Source of the DNA: Torreya grandis
Taxonomy: Eukaryota; Streptophyta; Pinopsida; Cupressales; Taxaceae
DNA length: 64,000 nucleotides
Direction: 5' to 3'
NCBI GenBank assembly: GCA_037957365.1
Contig: JARHVA010004227.1
Coordinates: 334,001 to 398,000, forward strand
Part shown: positions 11,292-21,715 of the stretch, piece by piece
Layout: the number at the start of each line of letters is the position of its first letter
How positions within the stretch are numbered: position 1 is the first letter of the stretch
Translations under genes and position numbers: made by a program
The notes under the pieces: model-generated
What the model was told of the DNA's origin: nothing
Seen by the model: the letters and a program-made list of their open reading frames with translations, nothing else
Databases searched by the model: none

Positions 11292-11350
11292 TGTAGACAC
11301 CGAAAACGTGTCGACTCCCCTGGTCATTCCTCGTCTTATTCTTCTTCGCC

Positions 11351-11357
11351 TATTTAA
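11351..11357 (+). promoter_or_regulatory. TATA-like box of young gypsy LTR
   Basis: TATTTAA in CGCCTATTTAACCC, about 60 bp from the LTR start; also conserved in the 3' LTR (near 23908). A promoter this close to the LTR start would give a short U3, so this is tentative. Confidence 0.4.
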
Positions 11358-11450
11358 CCCTTGTCGATCACTTGTTCCACCAACCTTGACCCTGGCAGCA
11401 TGTAAAAATGAGCACAGAGCTAAAGCTAGACTCTATCCCCATTATGCATC

Positions 11451-11545
11451 TGCCGACGATGGTCTTTAACCGGCCGATGTCGCCGACGTCGGTCACCTAT
11501 CGGCCGACGTCGGCAATCCTGCCGACGTCGGTCACCTTCCCGTTA
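11451..11545. repeat. GACGTCGG palindrome block 1 in gypsy 5' LTR
   Basis: Contains CCGACGTCGGTCACC twice and GGCCGACGTCGGCA once, plus degenerate relatives. CCGACGTCGG is a perfect 10-bp palindrome made of two DRE/CRT cores. Most of this block is absent from the 3' LTR, where CTACCGACGG joins directly to TTGACAAACC. Confidence 0.85.
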
Positions 11546-11888
11546 TCCGTTATCAGTTACCATTCGGTTTCCCGAAATGGTTGACGAACCATCTCTGGAG
11601 CCGTCCCCCGCCTTCATCAACCTCTGCCAACCATTCGAGACCAAATCCCCGAACGCTATTCGAAACGCTGATCAACTGAACCCGAGCAACCAACCTACGA
11701 ATTCCGACATCAACCTGCAAACTCCGACATCAACACTCTCAGCATCAACACTCTCGGCATCAATCAATCTGCATTCAATCTGACTCCAACTATGGCTTTC
11801 ATCGCATCTTCTGGCAGGTAAGTATTATTCTGTTTATTTTATTTCTTTCTTAGTTATTATTTATCAGTTCTCTCATCCCGATTCTTCA

Positions 11889-12100
11889 AACCCCCGGACT
11901 CTCTCATACCCTGTCCCGACTCTCTCATACCCTGTCCCGACTCTCTCAGACCCTGTCCCGACTCTGTTCAGACCCAGCATCCCTCGTTTACATCCCTTAC
12001 CCCGTCTCGACTCTCTCAGACCTTGCCCAGACCCTGTCCTGACTCTCTCAGAACCTGTCCTGACCCTGTTCAGACCTTTTCCCAGAACCTGCCCCTATCG
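11889..12100. repeat. CT-rich tandem repeat in gypsy 5' LTR
   Basis: Degenerate units close to GACTCTCTCAGACCCTGTCCC (about 21-24 bp) repeated seven or more times with variants (CATACCC, GTTCAGACC). The equivalent array is in the 3' LTR at about 24334-24520. Confidence 0.85.
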
Positions 12101-12195
12101 ACGCCGGTCACTACCCCGACCGACGACGGCACCTTAACCGACGTCGGCACCTTCCCTAACCGACGCCGGCACCACAGAGACCGACGCCGGTGACT
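12100..12195. repeat. GACGTCGG/GACGCCGG palindrome block 2 in gypsy 5' LTR
   Basis: About six units of the form ACCGACGYCGGYACC, such as TCGACGCCGGTCACT, AACCGACGTCGGCACC and GACCGACGCCGGTGAC. It lies inside the predicted intron. Present in both LTRs (3' copy at about 24530-24630). Confidence 0.85.
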
Positions 12196-12565
12196 GTGCA
12201 GAATAGTGCTGCATATCAGGTATGCTCTTTTATTTTCTATCATTTATTTCTGTTATTTTATCTTTCATTATTATCTACTTTCGTCCAATATTCTGCTTTT
12301 TTATCAGTGGGTTGATATCCTTCTAGGGAGTCTTCGTACTTCCGGGATCGAGCGTTCGCCTGACAGCCCACCATATCTTTGACTAACATTTTTCCGTGTT
12401 TTAGCCTTTTCTTTGCAGGTGTCATTCCTCCATAGCAAAAGAGGATAATCTTTCAACGTCTGATTTCGGTGCGCACGACTTTATCAGGTACTTCTAGCCT
12501 TGACCATCTTTTAGTTTCTTATTTCTTCTTTGAATGTAGAAAGCAATTTTGCATTAGAAACATTC

Positions 12566-12583
12566 TGGCACGCCCGGTGGGAC
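12566..12583 (+). other. Young gypsy primer binding site
   Basis: TGGCACGCCCGGTGGGAC starts four bases after the LTR's terminal CA. A TGGC... tract rich in G/C at this spacing is typical of Tat-type PBSs. I could not assign the tRNA with confidence from memory; a comparison of its reverse complement with plant tRNA 3' ends would settle it. Confidence 0.8.
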
Positions 12584-13375
12584 CCTAGGTCCTCCTTCGG
12601 TTCTTTCTTTCTTTCGTTCATTTAGGTGCATTAGGTTTCTTCCTTTTCGCCTCCTTTTGTCTCTTCTTAAACGACATCATAAGCAGAACTAAAATGAACA
12701 TTTCTTTCTTTCTTGCACTTCTAGACTAGTTAAAACTCATATTCTTCGACTCTTTCTCCATTCGTCTTCATACGAATAAACATTTCGACTTGGGCATTAA
12801 AACACTTTGCATTCATCTTTGTTTGCCTGCATCTTTTAGACCACACATAGTAATTAAACCGCATATTGAATTATTCTAGATCACTTGATGTTACACGACC
12901 AAACCACCTGCACAAAACAAACATAAAACTTACCTGAGACAAGGCCCGACTGGGATTTCATCCCCCAGCGGATACCTTACCCGTCCCGGTGACCCTACTT
13001 GGATTTCATAACCAAGGGGGAAGCCCACTCCGTTCTCTGGCGGAGGATAAACTCTAGTGGAAGTATATTTTGGCTAAGCGAAACCAGCTAACCACTGGAA
13101 TCGTGAAGTGAGGGGAGCTTGCTCCTTAGCACCAGGCCTGTACGGAAGCTAACACAGATTTCTTGAGCACCATAACAAAACCCAAAACCATCCATAGACT
13201 GCTTCTTCTAGGACCCAACTCACAAATCCAATCTTCCTCTACACACACATTCTAAGGCATAAGCCACTATAATCCTAATAATTTACTTCTAGGGTTTTAG
13301 GATTTGCTTGTGTCTTCATCTTTTTGGTTCTTATCTGCTTGTTTGAGCTTGTGAGGACGTTCTTCCTTGCCTTGA
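12584..13375 (+). other. Gypsy leader between PBS and gag
   Basis: Untranslated leader of about 790 bp. It includes stretches such as GGGATTTCATCCCCCAGCGG (near 12952) typical of Tat leaders. No ORF of note. It presumably carries packaging and dimerisation signals; none can be identified by eye. Confidence 0.6.
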
Positions 13376-16300
13376 ATGGTTTTGACTCGTAGCCAAGCCA
13401 AGGCTCTAGTCGATCACGCGAGGCATCATCCTCTTCCATCTACCCCGCCTACAACCAACCCTACAATGGAGTTCAACTCGGAAACTGAAAGAACTCCTAC
13501 CAGACCATCTCCGACCCAAACGCCTATTATTCCAGAAGGGGACCAAGACTTCGCACGATTCTTGGACCTCAATACCAAAGCCCTGCAACACTATCTCACG
13601 AATAGCCAAATGCGAGACCCCTTTGGCAATCCAATTTATGGAATGCCGACTTCTCTCCTCGCGACTGCGGTCGTATCAACAACGTCCGTAGTCCAACCCT
13701 TAGACACCCAGGCTGTTGCCTCAACCAATGACCAACCTTTCACCAACCATCCAAGTGTGGCCTCTCCTTCCGTCGTTGGGCCCACTTTCACCGAGGTTTC
13801 GGCCCCCAATCAATCTCAGTCCACTCAACCACTTTCTACCCCCTTTCAAAACCTGGTTGTCTCTATTCCGCCCACCCTTACTCCTATCAACACTAGGGTG
13901 GCTACCCATCCGTTAGCCCATGTTACCTCTAACCAACCTCCCATGACAACATCAAACCTAGCCATGCCTTCCATCCAACCATCTTTAGTCACTTCTTCTA
14001 TCCCTACGACTAGTCATTCGTACGTTGCGCCCTTATTGGTACAACCGACTACGTCGTATACCTCTTCCAGCCTCTTTCAAGTGCCTTACAATCTAGGAGG
14101 TGCTCCACCTGCCAATCCGTCAGTAGATATTATCAAGATGCTGATGGATAAAATGTCCAACCTAGAGACCTCCATTACCGGCTCACGCAACACTCTCTCG
14201 TACGAACAAATCTGCAATGAGCCCATCCATCCTTCCGTCCCCATCAGACCATATCCCAACCAGTGGGAACTTCCTAAGTTTTCTCATTTCCAGAGCAAGG
14301 AAGACCCACAACAACATTTACGGGCATTCAGACATGCCTGTTACCTTATCGCCCACGACGATGCATTACTCTTACGCACGTTTCCCATGTCCCTCTCGGG
14401 TGCTGCACTTGACTGGTACAGCTCTCTTCCCAGCCATTCCATCCTCACGTTTACTCAGCTGGCCCAGCTCTTCCTCGATCATTTCTCCATCAATATCATC
14501 AAGAAGGTCTCTATCACAGACCTCTATTCTATTCGCCAGTTTGAGGATGAATCTATTGCTGATTTCGTCGCTCGGTGGAGGAGCCTTATCAATCAACTTT
14601 CATTTTCCTTACCTCAGCCTGAGCTTATTGAACTTTTCTCTCAAGCCTGCGCTAAACATATTTCTTCTACCTTGAGGGTTCAAACCTTCCACACTTTTGA
14701 TGAAGCCTTCACGATGGCTCGTAAACTTGAATTACGTGCTGTTGAGGAGAATAAAGTCAAGTTGCGGAGTAAGAATCCCAACTCCAAAACCAATGACCCT
14801 TCTTCTAAGCCCTCCTCATCCAATCCTAAATCTAAAGCTTCAGCAAATGCTGTGGTTGTTAGATCTTCCTCTTCTTCACCTTCAACTAATCAACCTGAAC
14901 CATCCACGTCCATGAGCGCCACTCGCCAATTTTAGCAGAGATACATACAGCGACAGTTTACTCCACTTGGAGAATCATACGCGTCTGTGCTGGAAAAACT
15001 CGTCAAACAAGGGGCCATCAATCTCCCTCAGATCTGACCTCCACCACAATTTGATCCCTCACGCGCCATCCCTGCGTGGTATAGGGAGAATGACTTCTGC
15101 CACTACCACCGTGTTAAAGGTCATGACACGGGCAACTGTAAAACCCTTAAAAACATAGTCCAAGACATGTTGGAAAAGGGTGACCTCATCCTCGACAATC
15201 CTAACACCCCTCCTAATCAGGGTATCGATATCTTCAAACAACCATTCCCTAATCATCCACCAACCCAAAACAACATCCAGACCTTGACTGACAATACCCA
15301 TGAACATAATATTCGAACAGTCAATACGGTCTCGCCCCTCATTTCTAACCAACCCCAAGAGGTGAGTTCATCCATCAGTCCATCACATGTGGATGAACCT
15401 CTTTCTCCGGCTAGTTCTCCCTCAACTTCTCTCATTTTGGAGGACGCCTCGACCTTACCAACACAGCCAGTTTCACCATCTTCCTTCTTGCTGCCCATGG
15501 AGGACCCAACCTTTCCTATTCCTCGGCCAAAAGTGGAGGGCACTATCATCCCTGCCCTTTACCCGCTGGAGGAGCTTCATTCACCAGTTTCTTCTCCACC
15601 CAGAGAAGAACCTATCTCTCCTTCATCTCCAACCAAACATGAACCTATCACAACTTCACCATGCTTTGGGCCCGAGACTACTACATCCGTCTCACCTTCA
15701 GTCCCACAACCATTGGCATCTTCTCAAGAGCCTAAACCTCATCCCGCATCTTCTCAGCCATTTTCCCGACTAGTGGAGAGACTCGAACTTCTCCCTTCTA
15801 GGAAAGTGGAACATCAGGGATTGTGGGACCGTCTCACAGCTCTTCAACAAGCCCGGGCCCTCTCATCTCATGCTGCTAATCCACCCATGACGGAACCTCC
15901 TAAGAATATCAACAAAAATCCGATCTCCACTTCCAAACCGTCTACATCTTCATCAACTTCATCAAAACCAAAACCCTCATCTACTCCGCCTAAACCTATC
16001 AAATCACTTGGCGTTCGCCCCGTCTCCAACCTCACTCATCCACAAGTGAAGGTGGACTTAACCCAAACTTCAACTAATAGTAGTCTTCAACCTAAATCAC
16101 AAAAGACTGCCAAACCACAGAGGCGAACGCCTCCTCTTCCGTCACCATTGCCCTCCATTTTGGGCCTGCATCCTTCAACCTTAACCAGAATCCTTCCCGC
16201 TCCAACCTCTAACCAAAACCGGTTGCCTCCTTTGCTTCCTTTACCTACCGCTAGCCTACCCTCTCCCAAAAAGGCGATACCTCTCATGAAGAGTGTACCG

Positions 16301-16648
16301 TCTCCGCCTGTCATCGCACCATCAACCCAGAAGGTGGTACGAAAACCCCCTCCCATTTCACCCAAGCAAAAGTCACCGACATTGCATACATCGATGAGCA
16401 TTGACCCTTTAGTGGGCTCATACTCTTTGATCTTGCAATGACTTTTGCAAACTTCTAGCATAACTCTTCCACCCATCAAGCCCTTTCAACCTCTCGGGTC
16501 TAAACCTTCCTGGTTCGACGACACGAAGATTTGTTTATATCATCGTACACCAGGACATGACACCGAGACTTGCTGTGCCCTCAAGGCTGTCATTCGCCGT
16601 TATCTAGAGAAAGACACTCTTCTCTTCGAGGACACTTTCGACCGCCCC
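13376..16648 (+). pseudogene. Gypsy gag (capsid plus two zinc-knuckle-like modules), with in-frame stops
   Basis: Starts MVLTRSQAKALV, a usual Tat gag start. A Pro/Ser/Thr-rich N-terminal third (about residues 20-280) precedes the retrotrans_gag capsid domain (about residues 290-465: FSHFQSKEDPQQHLRAFRH, ALDWYSSLP, FADFVARW-like segments, RVQTFHTFDEAFTMARKLE). The frame continues past TAG at 14933-14935 and TGA at 15035-15037 into a CHYHRVKGHDTGNC module (about 15097-15138), a long Pro/Ser-rich linker with TGA at 16439-16441, and a second module, CLYHRTPGHDTETC (about 16531-16572). The frame is then lost near a C run at 16644-16649. Capsid and nucleic-acid-binding roles are inferred from the family. 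Confidence 0.92.
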
Positions 16649-18294
16649 CGACTTCTTCTCATAACCCTTCAACCTCTTCAAACCCATCCACATCTCATCA
16701 ACCTGTTACAACCCCTTCATCATCTTCACCTCCCATCTTTGAAATCAGTGCCATTCACATCACCACTAGGTCACAAAAGGATAAGGCGAAAGAAAAAGCC
16801 ACCATTCCTTGGACCTACCCTTTTGTCAATCCACCTCAACCGCCTAAGCCTAAGATTTCTATCCTTGGCGCGCCTCAACCCTCTTCTTCTTCTTCTTCCT
16901 CTTCCGGACCAATCCACGACTCCATGTTGAAACAGCTTCACCAGACGCCTGTGAAGATGTCCCTCTACGATCTCATCCAAACCTCACCCCAACATCGTCA
17001 GGCCCTCATCCAAGCCCTGCAGGCAGCGGAGGTCCAACCTGAGGATCCCCAGCCACTTGCTGCCCTTGTCCACTCCTTAGCCCCTGTTGCCTCCATAACA
17101 TTCAGCGATTCTGAGATTCCTACATCCAACACGGAAGATCAGGACACCGCCCTCTTCATCACTGCCTACATCGATCGGACACGCATTAAATGTGTTATGA
17201 TCGACGGGGGTGCTAGCATCAATATCATCTCCACTCATGCCTTTGATCAGTTGGCTCTTCCCAAGAATTGCGTCTCCAAAACTGACGCGATCTTACGCTC
17301 TTTCAATGACACTACTGCCATGACCATTGGCACAGTCATCCTTCATATCTGCGTTGGTCCACGCACAGTCCCGGAGCTCTTCTACATCATCGAAGGAGAG
17401 TTCCAATACAACATCTTGCTGGGCCGACCCTGGATTCGTGCCATGGCCTGTGTCCCCTCCACCCTGCACCGTTGTGTGAAGTTTGAGCATGACGGACAAG
17501 TCCACACCATTCCCGCTGACCCTTCGCCTTTCAAAACATGCAATACCACCTACCGTCCAAATGATGTCCTCATTCCTATCAAGCCGTCAACCCCGGCACC
17601 GCCTCCATCCGCGGAAGCTTCGACCAGTTCGCAACAGGCAGTCGCCCTTACACCTCCCCTTCAAGCAACAACCACAGACCCCATGGAAGACGTCTTCCAA
17701 AGACTTTCATTGGGAGAGTATTGCTTGCTGGCTTTAGACATGTTCCAAACTCCGCAAGAGTATGGACGCCTTCATCACAGCCCCAGCTACGACCATCAGA
17801 TCGGGATGATCATACCTTATGGTCCCCCTCACCTCCGCACCAACCTTGTCTATGGAGGGCTTAATCAAGCTCCTACTGACGGTAATCCTCTTTCTTCACC
17901 CCAACCTTTCACATCAGATTTTTCATTTCTTGGCAACCCCGCCTTTGCACATACTTACCTTTACAGGGGTGCATGGAAGGGTTTTGGTTTCAGACGCTAT
18001 GAGCAGGGCTCCCATCAGCCTATCCAACCGCTCAATGATGACGACGCCAAGAAACAGTATGGTCTGGGATATCACGACCCCACTCAAGACCCTGTAGACC
18101 TTTATCCTGAACCAATCCTTGATCAATCTCCTCCACACTCGCCTATTTCGCCACCTTCACCTACGGAGTCAGTGGTTTCCATTCCTCCTAGTTTTTTTTT
18201 CCATAAACACCATCCGCCTGGACCCCGTGACTTATCAGCTCAATGGGGTATCCAAGTCTCTCCCTCTCATTCTTCCCACCATGATCGAAGATGA
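16649..18294 (+). pseudogene. Gypsy aspartic protease and PR-RT linker (frame 1)
   Basis: Open for 575 codons (16570-18294), one frame away from gag and RT. After a Ser-rich stretch, the retropepsin-type domain spans about 17140-17510: CVMIDGGASINIIS at about 17190-17230 is the active site, with the catalytic Asp kept and the DGG(A/S)S form usual in Tat elements. YNILLGRPWIRAM at about 17407-17445 is the flap/C-terminal motif, followed by CVPSTLHRCVKFEHDG. The rest (about 17520-18190) is a linker of unknown role with QYGLGYHDP. The reading frame must shift at T9 (18192-18200) to enter RT. The enzyme would process the polyprotein inside the virus-like particle. Confidence 0.9.
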
Positions 18295-19950
18295 GTCGAC
18301 AACCATTCACACTGTTCACTGCGTTGACGATGACGCCATTCTTTCCTACATGGGCGCTGATGATTCTTTCATCCAGCGCTCCCTCCCTTCTGAGACCCAG
18401 GTTATGTTAAATGAATCAACCATTGACATCAACCTTCCTTCTTCTGATGTTCCTCATGTCTTAAAGATTGGCCAATCTTTAGATGCTCAGGAGCAGCTTG
18501 ACTATACCCAGTTCCTCTCCGACCATAGCAAGGCCTTTGCCTGGACTTATAGTGATATGCCTGGCATCGACCCCACCATCATTACCCATAACATTGTCAC
18601 CAAACTAGAGGCTAAGCCTGTCAGGCAAAAGCTTCGAAAGATACATCCTCGCGTTGCCCTCCTTGTCAAGGAGGAGCTTCAGTGTCTCCTTTCTGTCTCC
18701 TTCATCCAGCCCATCGATTATCCACAGTGGGTCTCTAACATCATCCCAGTCACCAAGGCAACTGGGGGGATTCGGATCTGCACAGACTATCGTGACCTTA
18801 CTCTAGCCTGTCCTAAAGACGACTTTCCTCTTCCTAACATTGACCAGCTCGTTGATCTTATGGCCGGCCATGAGATGCTATCTCTTATGGATGGGTTTTC
18901 AGGATATAATCAAATCCTGATTGCTCCGGAAGATCAGCACAAGACTACTTTCATCACCCCATGGGGGACTTTTTGCTATCGAGTCATGCCTTTCAGCTTG
19001 AAGAATGCAGGTGCCACTTATCAGTGTGCCATGACCTACATTTTCCATGATCTCCTCCACAAAATCATGGAGGATTATGTGGACGACCTTCTCAGCAAAT
19101 CCAAATTTTGCCGTGACCATCTGACCATTCTCAACATCATATTTTCTCGTCTTCTTCAGTACAATGTCTGTCTTAACCCCAAGAAATGTGTCTTTGGGGT
19201 CCTCCCTGGCAAGCTTCTCAGCTTCATCGTTTCCTTTCGTGGCATCGAGATAGATCCCGCCAAGATTCACGCTATTCTTGAAATGCCTCCCCTGACCAAT
19301 CTCAAGCAGCTTCGCAGTTTGCAAGGCAAGCTCCAGTCCATTCGTCGCTTCATCTCGCAGCTTTCTGACCGCTGCCAACCTTTTCATCATCTCCTTAAGA
19401 AGGACGTCATTTTTACATGGGATAAGGACTGTCAAGAGGCTTTTGAAGCCTTAAAATGCTATCTGGTCTCTCCACCAGTTCTCATTCCACCTAAAGACGA
19501 CCAACCCTTCTACCTTTATATCTCCGCCACTCACCATTCGTTAGGTGCCATGATCGCGCACCGAGACGAGCATCACCGTGAGCAAGCCGTTTATTATATC
19601 AGCCGAACACTGGTCGACTATGAAACTCGGTATACCCATATCAAGAAACTCTGTTTGGCGTTAGCCTTTGCTGCTACTAAGCTTCGCCACTATCTTCTCA
19701 GTCACAAAACCTTTGTCATCACCCATACCGACCCTCTCAAATATATGCACTCCAAGCCATATCAGAATCAACGTATGGCTCGGTGGCTCATGCTGCTTGC
19801 TGAGTTTGATCTCGAATTCATCCAGCAGAAATCTATCGAGGGGCAAACCATCACTGATCAACTAGCAGATGCCCCTCTTCCTGACACTCAACCTTCGCAG
19901 TGTGAATTCCCTGACGAGTCTATCGCTGCGCTTTCCTCCGACGACACCAC
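18198..19950 (+). pseudogene. Gypsy reverse transcriptase and linked RNase H
   Basis: Frame 2, open without a stop up to 20219. RT landmarks: HNIVTKLEAKPVRQKLRKIHP (primer-grip side), ICTDYRDLT at about 18777-18803, LMDGFSGYNQI at about 18885-18917, WGTFCYRVMPFSLKNAGATY, and the catalytic YVDDLL at 19076-19093, with both metal-binding Asp residues intact. The thumb/connection follows, then the linked RNase H at about 19505-19860 (FYLYISATHHSLGAMI, SRTLVDYETRYTHIKKLCLAL). Its first catalytic Asp is not where Ty3 RNase H has it; this is common in Tat elements, where a second RNase H is present. This is the best preserved coding part of the window. Confidence 0.94.
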
Positions 19951-20405
19951 CTATCAGATGACTATGTTCTTTGATGGATCCAAATGTCAACTAGGTGGAG
20001 GTGCTGGGGTCATTCTCATCCCACTCGAAGGGGAGCCCATGCCTTTATCTTTTAAACTTGACTGTGATTGTACCAATAATATGGCCGAATACGAGGCCTT
20101 AATTTTGGGACTTCAGACCGCCCTCTCTCTCAGCATCAAGTCCATCAACATCTTCAGCGACTCGCAGCTCATCGTCAATCAGGTCAACGGTTCATACCTC
20201 TGTAAAAATGAAATTTTGTAAAGGTACAAAAATTGTGCTGACATTCTCCTTGCATCTTTCGACCATTTCCTCTTGCAGATTGTTCCTTGATCCACGAACA
20301 AGTTTGCTGACACTATGGCTTCTCTCGCTTCACATATCCCATCTTCCTCATCTGCATCCAGACTTTTTGTCACGGTGCGTCATGTGTTGTTGCCTTCATA
20401 TATCT
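19951..20405 (+). pseudogene. Archaeal-like RNase H (aRNH) of young gypsy
   Basis: A second RNase H directly after the RT-linked one. MFFDGSKCQLGGGAGVILI carries the first catalytic Asp (GAT at 19973-19975), NNMAEYEALILGL the Glu, IFSDSQLIVNQV the second Asp, and the final Asp is in NKFADTMASLASH at about 20302. Two stops interrupt the end: TAA at 20219-20221 and TGA at about 20288-20290, each one C-to-T change from a sensible codon (Gln, Arg). The position between RNase H and integrase is the usual one for Tat elements and differs from element B in this window. Confidence 0.92.
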
Positions 20406-20429
20406 CTCCTCACATTCATCATGTCAACA

Positions 20430-21715
20430 CTATAGACCCAAGCCCACAAGATGCTTGGTATAAGCAACTCGTGGACTTCTTATCTCTCTTTATCATTCCT
20501 CCAAACCTCTCTAGTAATGCACGATGAGCTTTTATCAAGCGTACTGCTCACTATACCATGCTAGGGGGTCTTCTCTATAAGCGAGGCTTCGACAGCCTCC
20601 TTCTTCGTTGTCTCACTTCCACTGAAGCATCTCACGCCATTCAACAAGTCCATGACGGGATTTGTGGCGGACATTTCAGTGGGAATTCGGTTGCCAAGCG
20701 CATCCTTCGTCTGGGCTATTATTGGCCTACCCTTCATCAAGACTGTAGCGATTATGTTCGGCGTTGCATCAAGTGTCAGTAGCACTCTAACTTGCTTCAT
20801 CTCCCCAGTCACGCCTTGCAAGTTGCTTAGGATTTCTGGCCTTTCTCTCAGTGGGGTTTAGATCTCATCGGTGAGATTAACCCTCATTCATCTCTTCGTC
20901 ATCAATCCATCATCACAGCCACTGAATATTTCACCAAGTGGGTGGAAGCCATTCCTCTCATCTCCACAAAAGTCGACAAGATCTTCGACTTCATTAACAC
21001 CCACATCATCTGTCATTTCGGTGTCCCTCATAAAATCATCACTGATAACGGCAAGTCCTTCAAAAACAAAACTGTCCAAAAGCTATGCGACTCCTTCGGT
21101 ATCAAACTTAGTTTCTCTTCGCCTTACTACCCACAAGCAAATGGGCAAGCTGAGGCTTCCAACAAAATTCTCACCAAAATTCTCATGAAAGTGGTCAGTG
21201 ACACAGGCAAGGATTGGCACATTCACATTCCCTTCGCTTTGTGGGCTTACCGCACTAGCATCCGAACCTCTACGGGTGCTACCCCTTTTTCTCTCGTGTA
21301 CGGAACAGAGGCTGTCTTACCTCTCGAAGTACAGATCCCGTCTCTCCACATTTCTCTACATGATATCCTTTCCAACGATGACTTTCGTCAAGATTGCTTA
21401 GCTCAACTTGAGTTACTTGACGAACGCCGTCTTGCTGCCCTTAATCATCTCCATGTCTATCAACATCGCATCAAGCGCACCTATGACAAAAATCTGCGAG
21501 AACGAGACTTCAACATCGGAGACCTCATCCTCAAAGAGAATCAACACGTGACCAACATGGAACGAAGTAAATGAGGCAAGTTTGCTCCTAATTGGCTTGG
21601 ACCTTTTATTATCACGCACAAGTATGGATCAGGGACTTATCGTCTGTCTTCTCTTGATGGACGCCCAGAACCTGAGCCTCTTAATGCGTTGCATCTGCGA
21701 CCGTTCTACTACTAG
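20430..21715 (+). pseudogene. Gypsy integrase with GPF module
   Basis: Same frame as RT, interrupted by TGA (about 20525-20527), TAG (about 20780 and 20828-20830) and TGA (about 21572-21574), and ending at TAG 21713-21715. The zinc-binding HHCC domain reads IQQVH, GGHFS and RRCIKCQ (about 20640-20780). Core residues: WGLDLIGE (first Asp, about 20855), IITDNGKSF (second Asp, about 21040) and AEASNKIL (Glu, about 21150). The C-terminal GPY/F-type module is FAPNWLGPF with TYRLSSLDG and HLRPFYY. All DDE positions are kept, so the defects are the stops alone. Confidence 0.92.

Larger units (their letters stand above)
11818..12418 (+). other. Predicted intron inside the 5' LTR
   Basis: Donor GCAG|GTAAGTATT (GT at 11818-11819), branch-point-like GACTAAC (12381-12387), a pyrimidine-rich tract, and acceptor TTTCTTTGCAG|GTGTC (AG at 12417-12418). 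Length is 601 nt. The equivalent in the 3' LTR is 24254-24854, also 601 nt, with donor, branch and acceptor all kept. If used, it would remove the tandem-repeat and palindrome blocks from the leader. Splicing is predicted, not shown. Confidence 0.65.
11292..12562 (+). repeat. Young gypsy 5' LTR (1271 bp)
   Basis: Runs from TGTAGACACCGAAAACG to GCATTAGAAACA. It is 121 bp longer than the 3' LTR because of a block at about 11457-11577 holding several GACGTCGG palindromes. It contains a TATA-like box, a CT-rich tandem repeat, a second palindrome block and a complete intron-like unit, each listed separately. Confidence 0.96.

Noticed and set aside
11409..11783. Small ORFs in the gypsy LTR leader (also 23965-24156)
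   Set aside because: Both LTRs share a peptide-like frame, but this is expected from LTR identity, and the frame is broken by the 121-bp indel. No evidence of translation.
13406..15549. Minus-strand ORFs opposite gag (13406, 13721, 14372, 15059, 15253)
   Set aside because: Mirror frames of the Pro/Ser-rich gag coding sequence, without motifs.
18899..19435. 178-codon minus-strand ORF
   Set aside because: It lies wholly inside the plus-strand RT/RNase H frame, which has strong family motifs; the opposite frame shows no domain.
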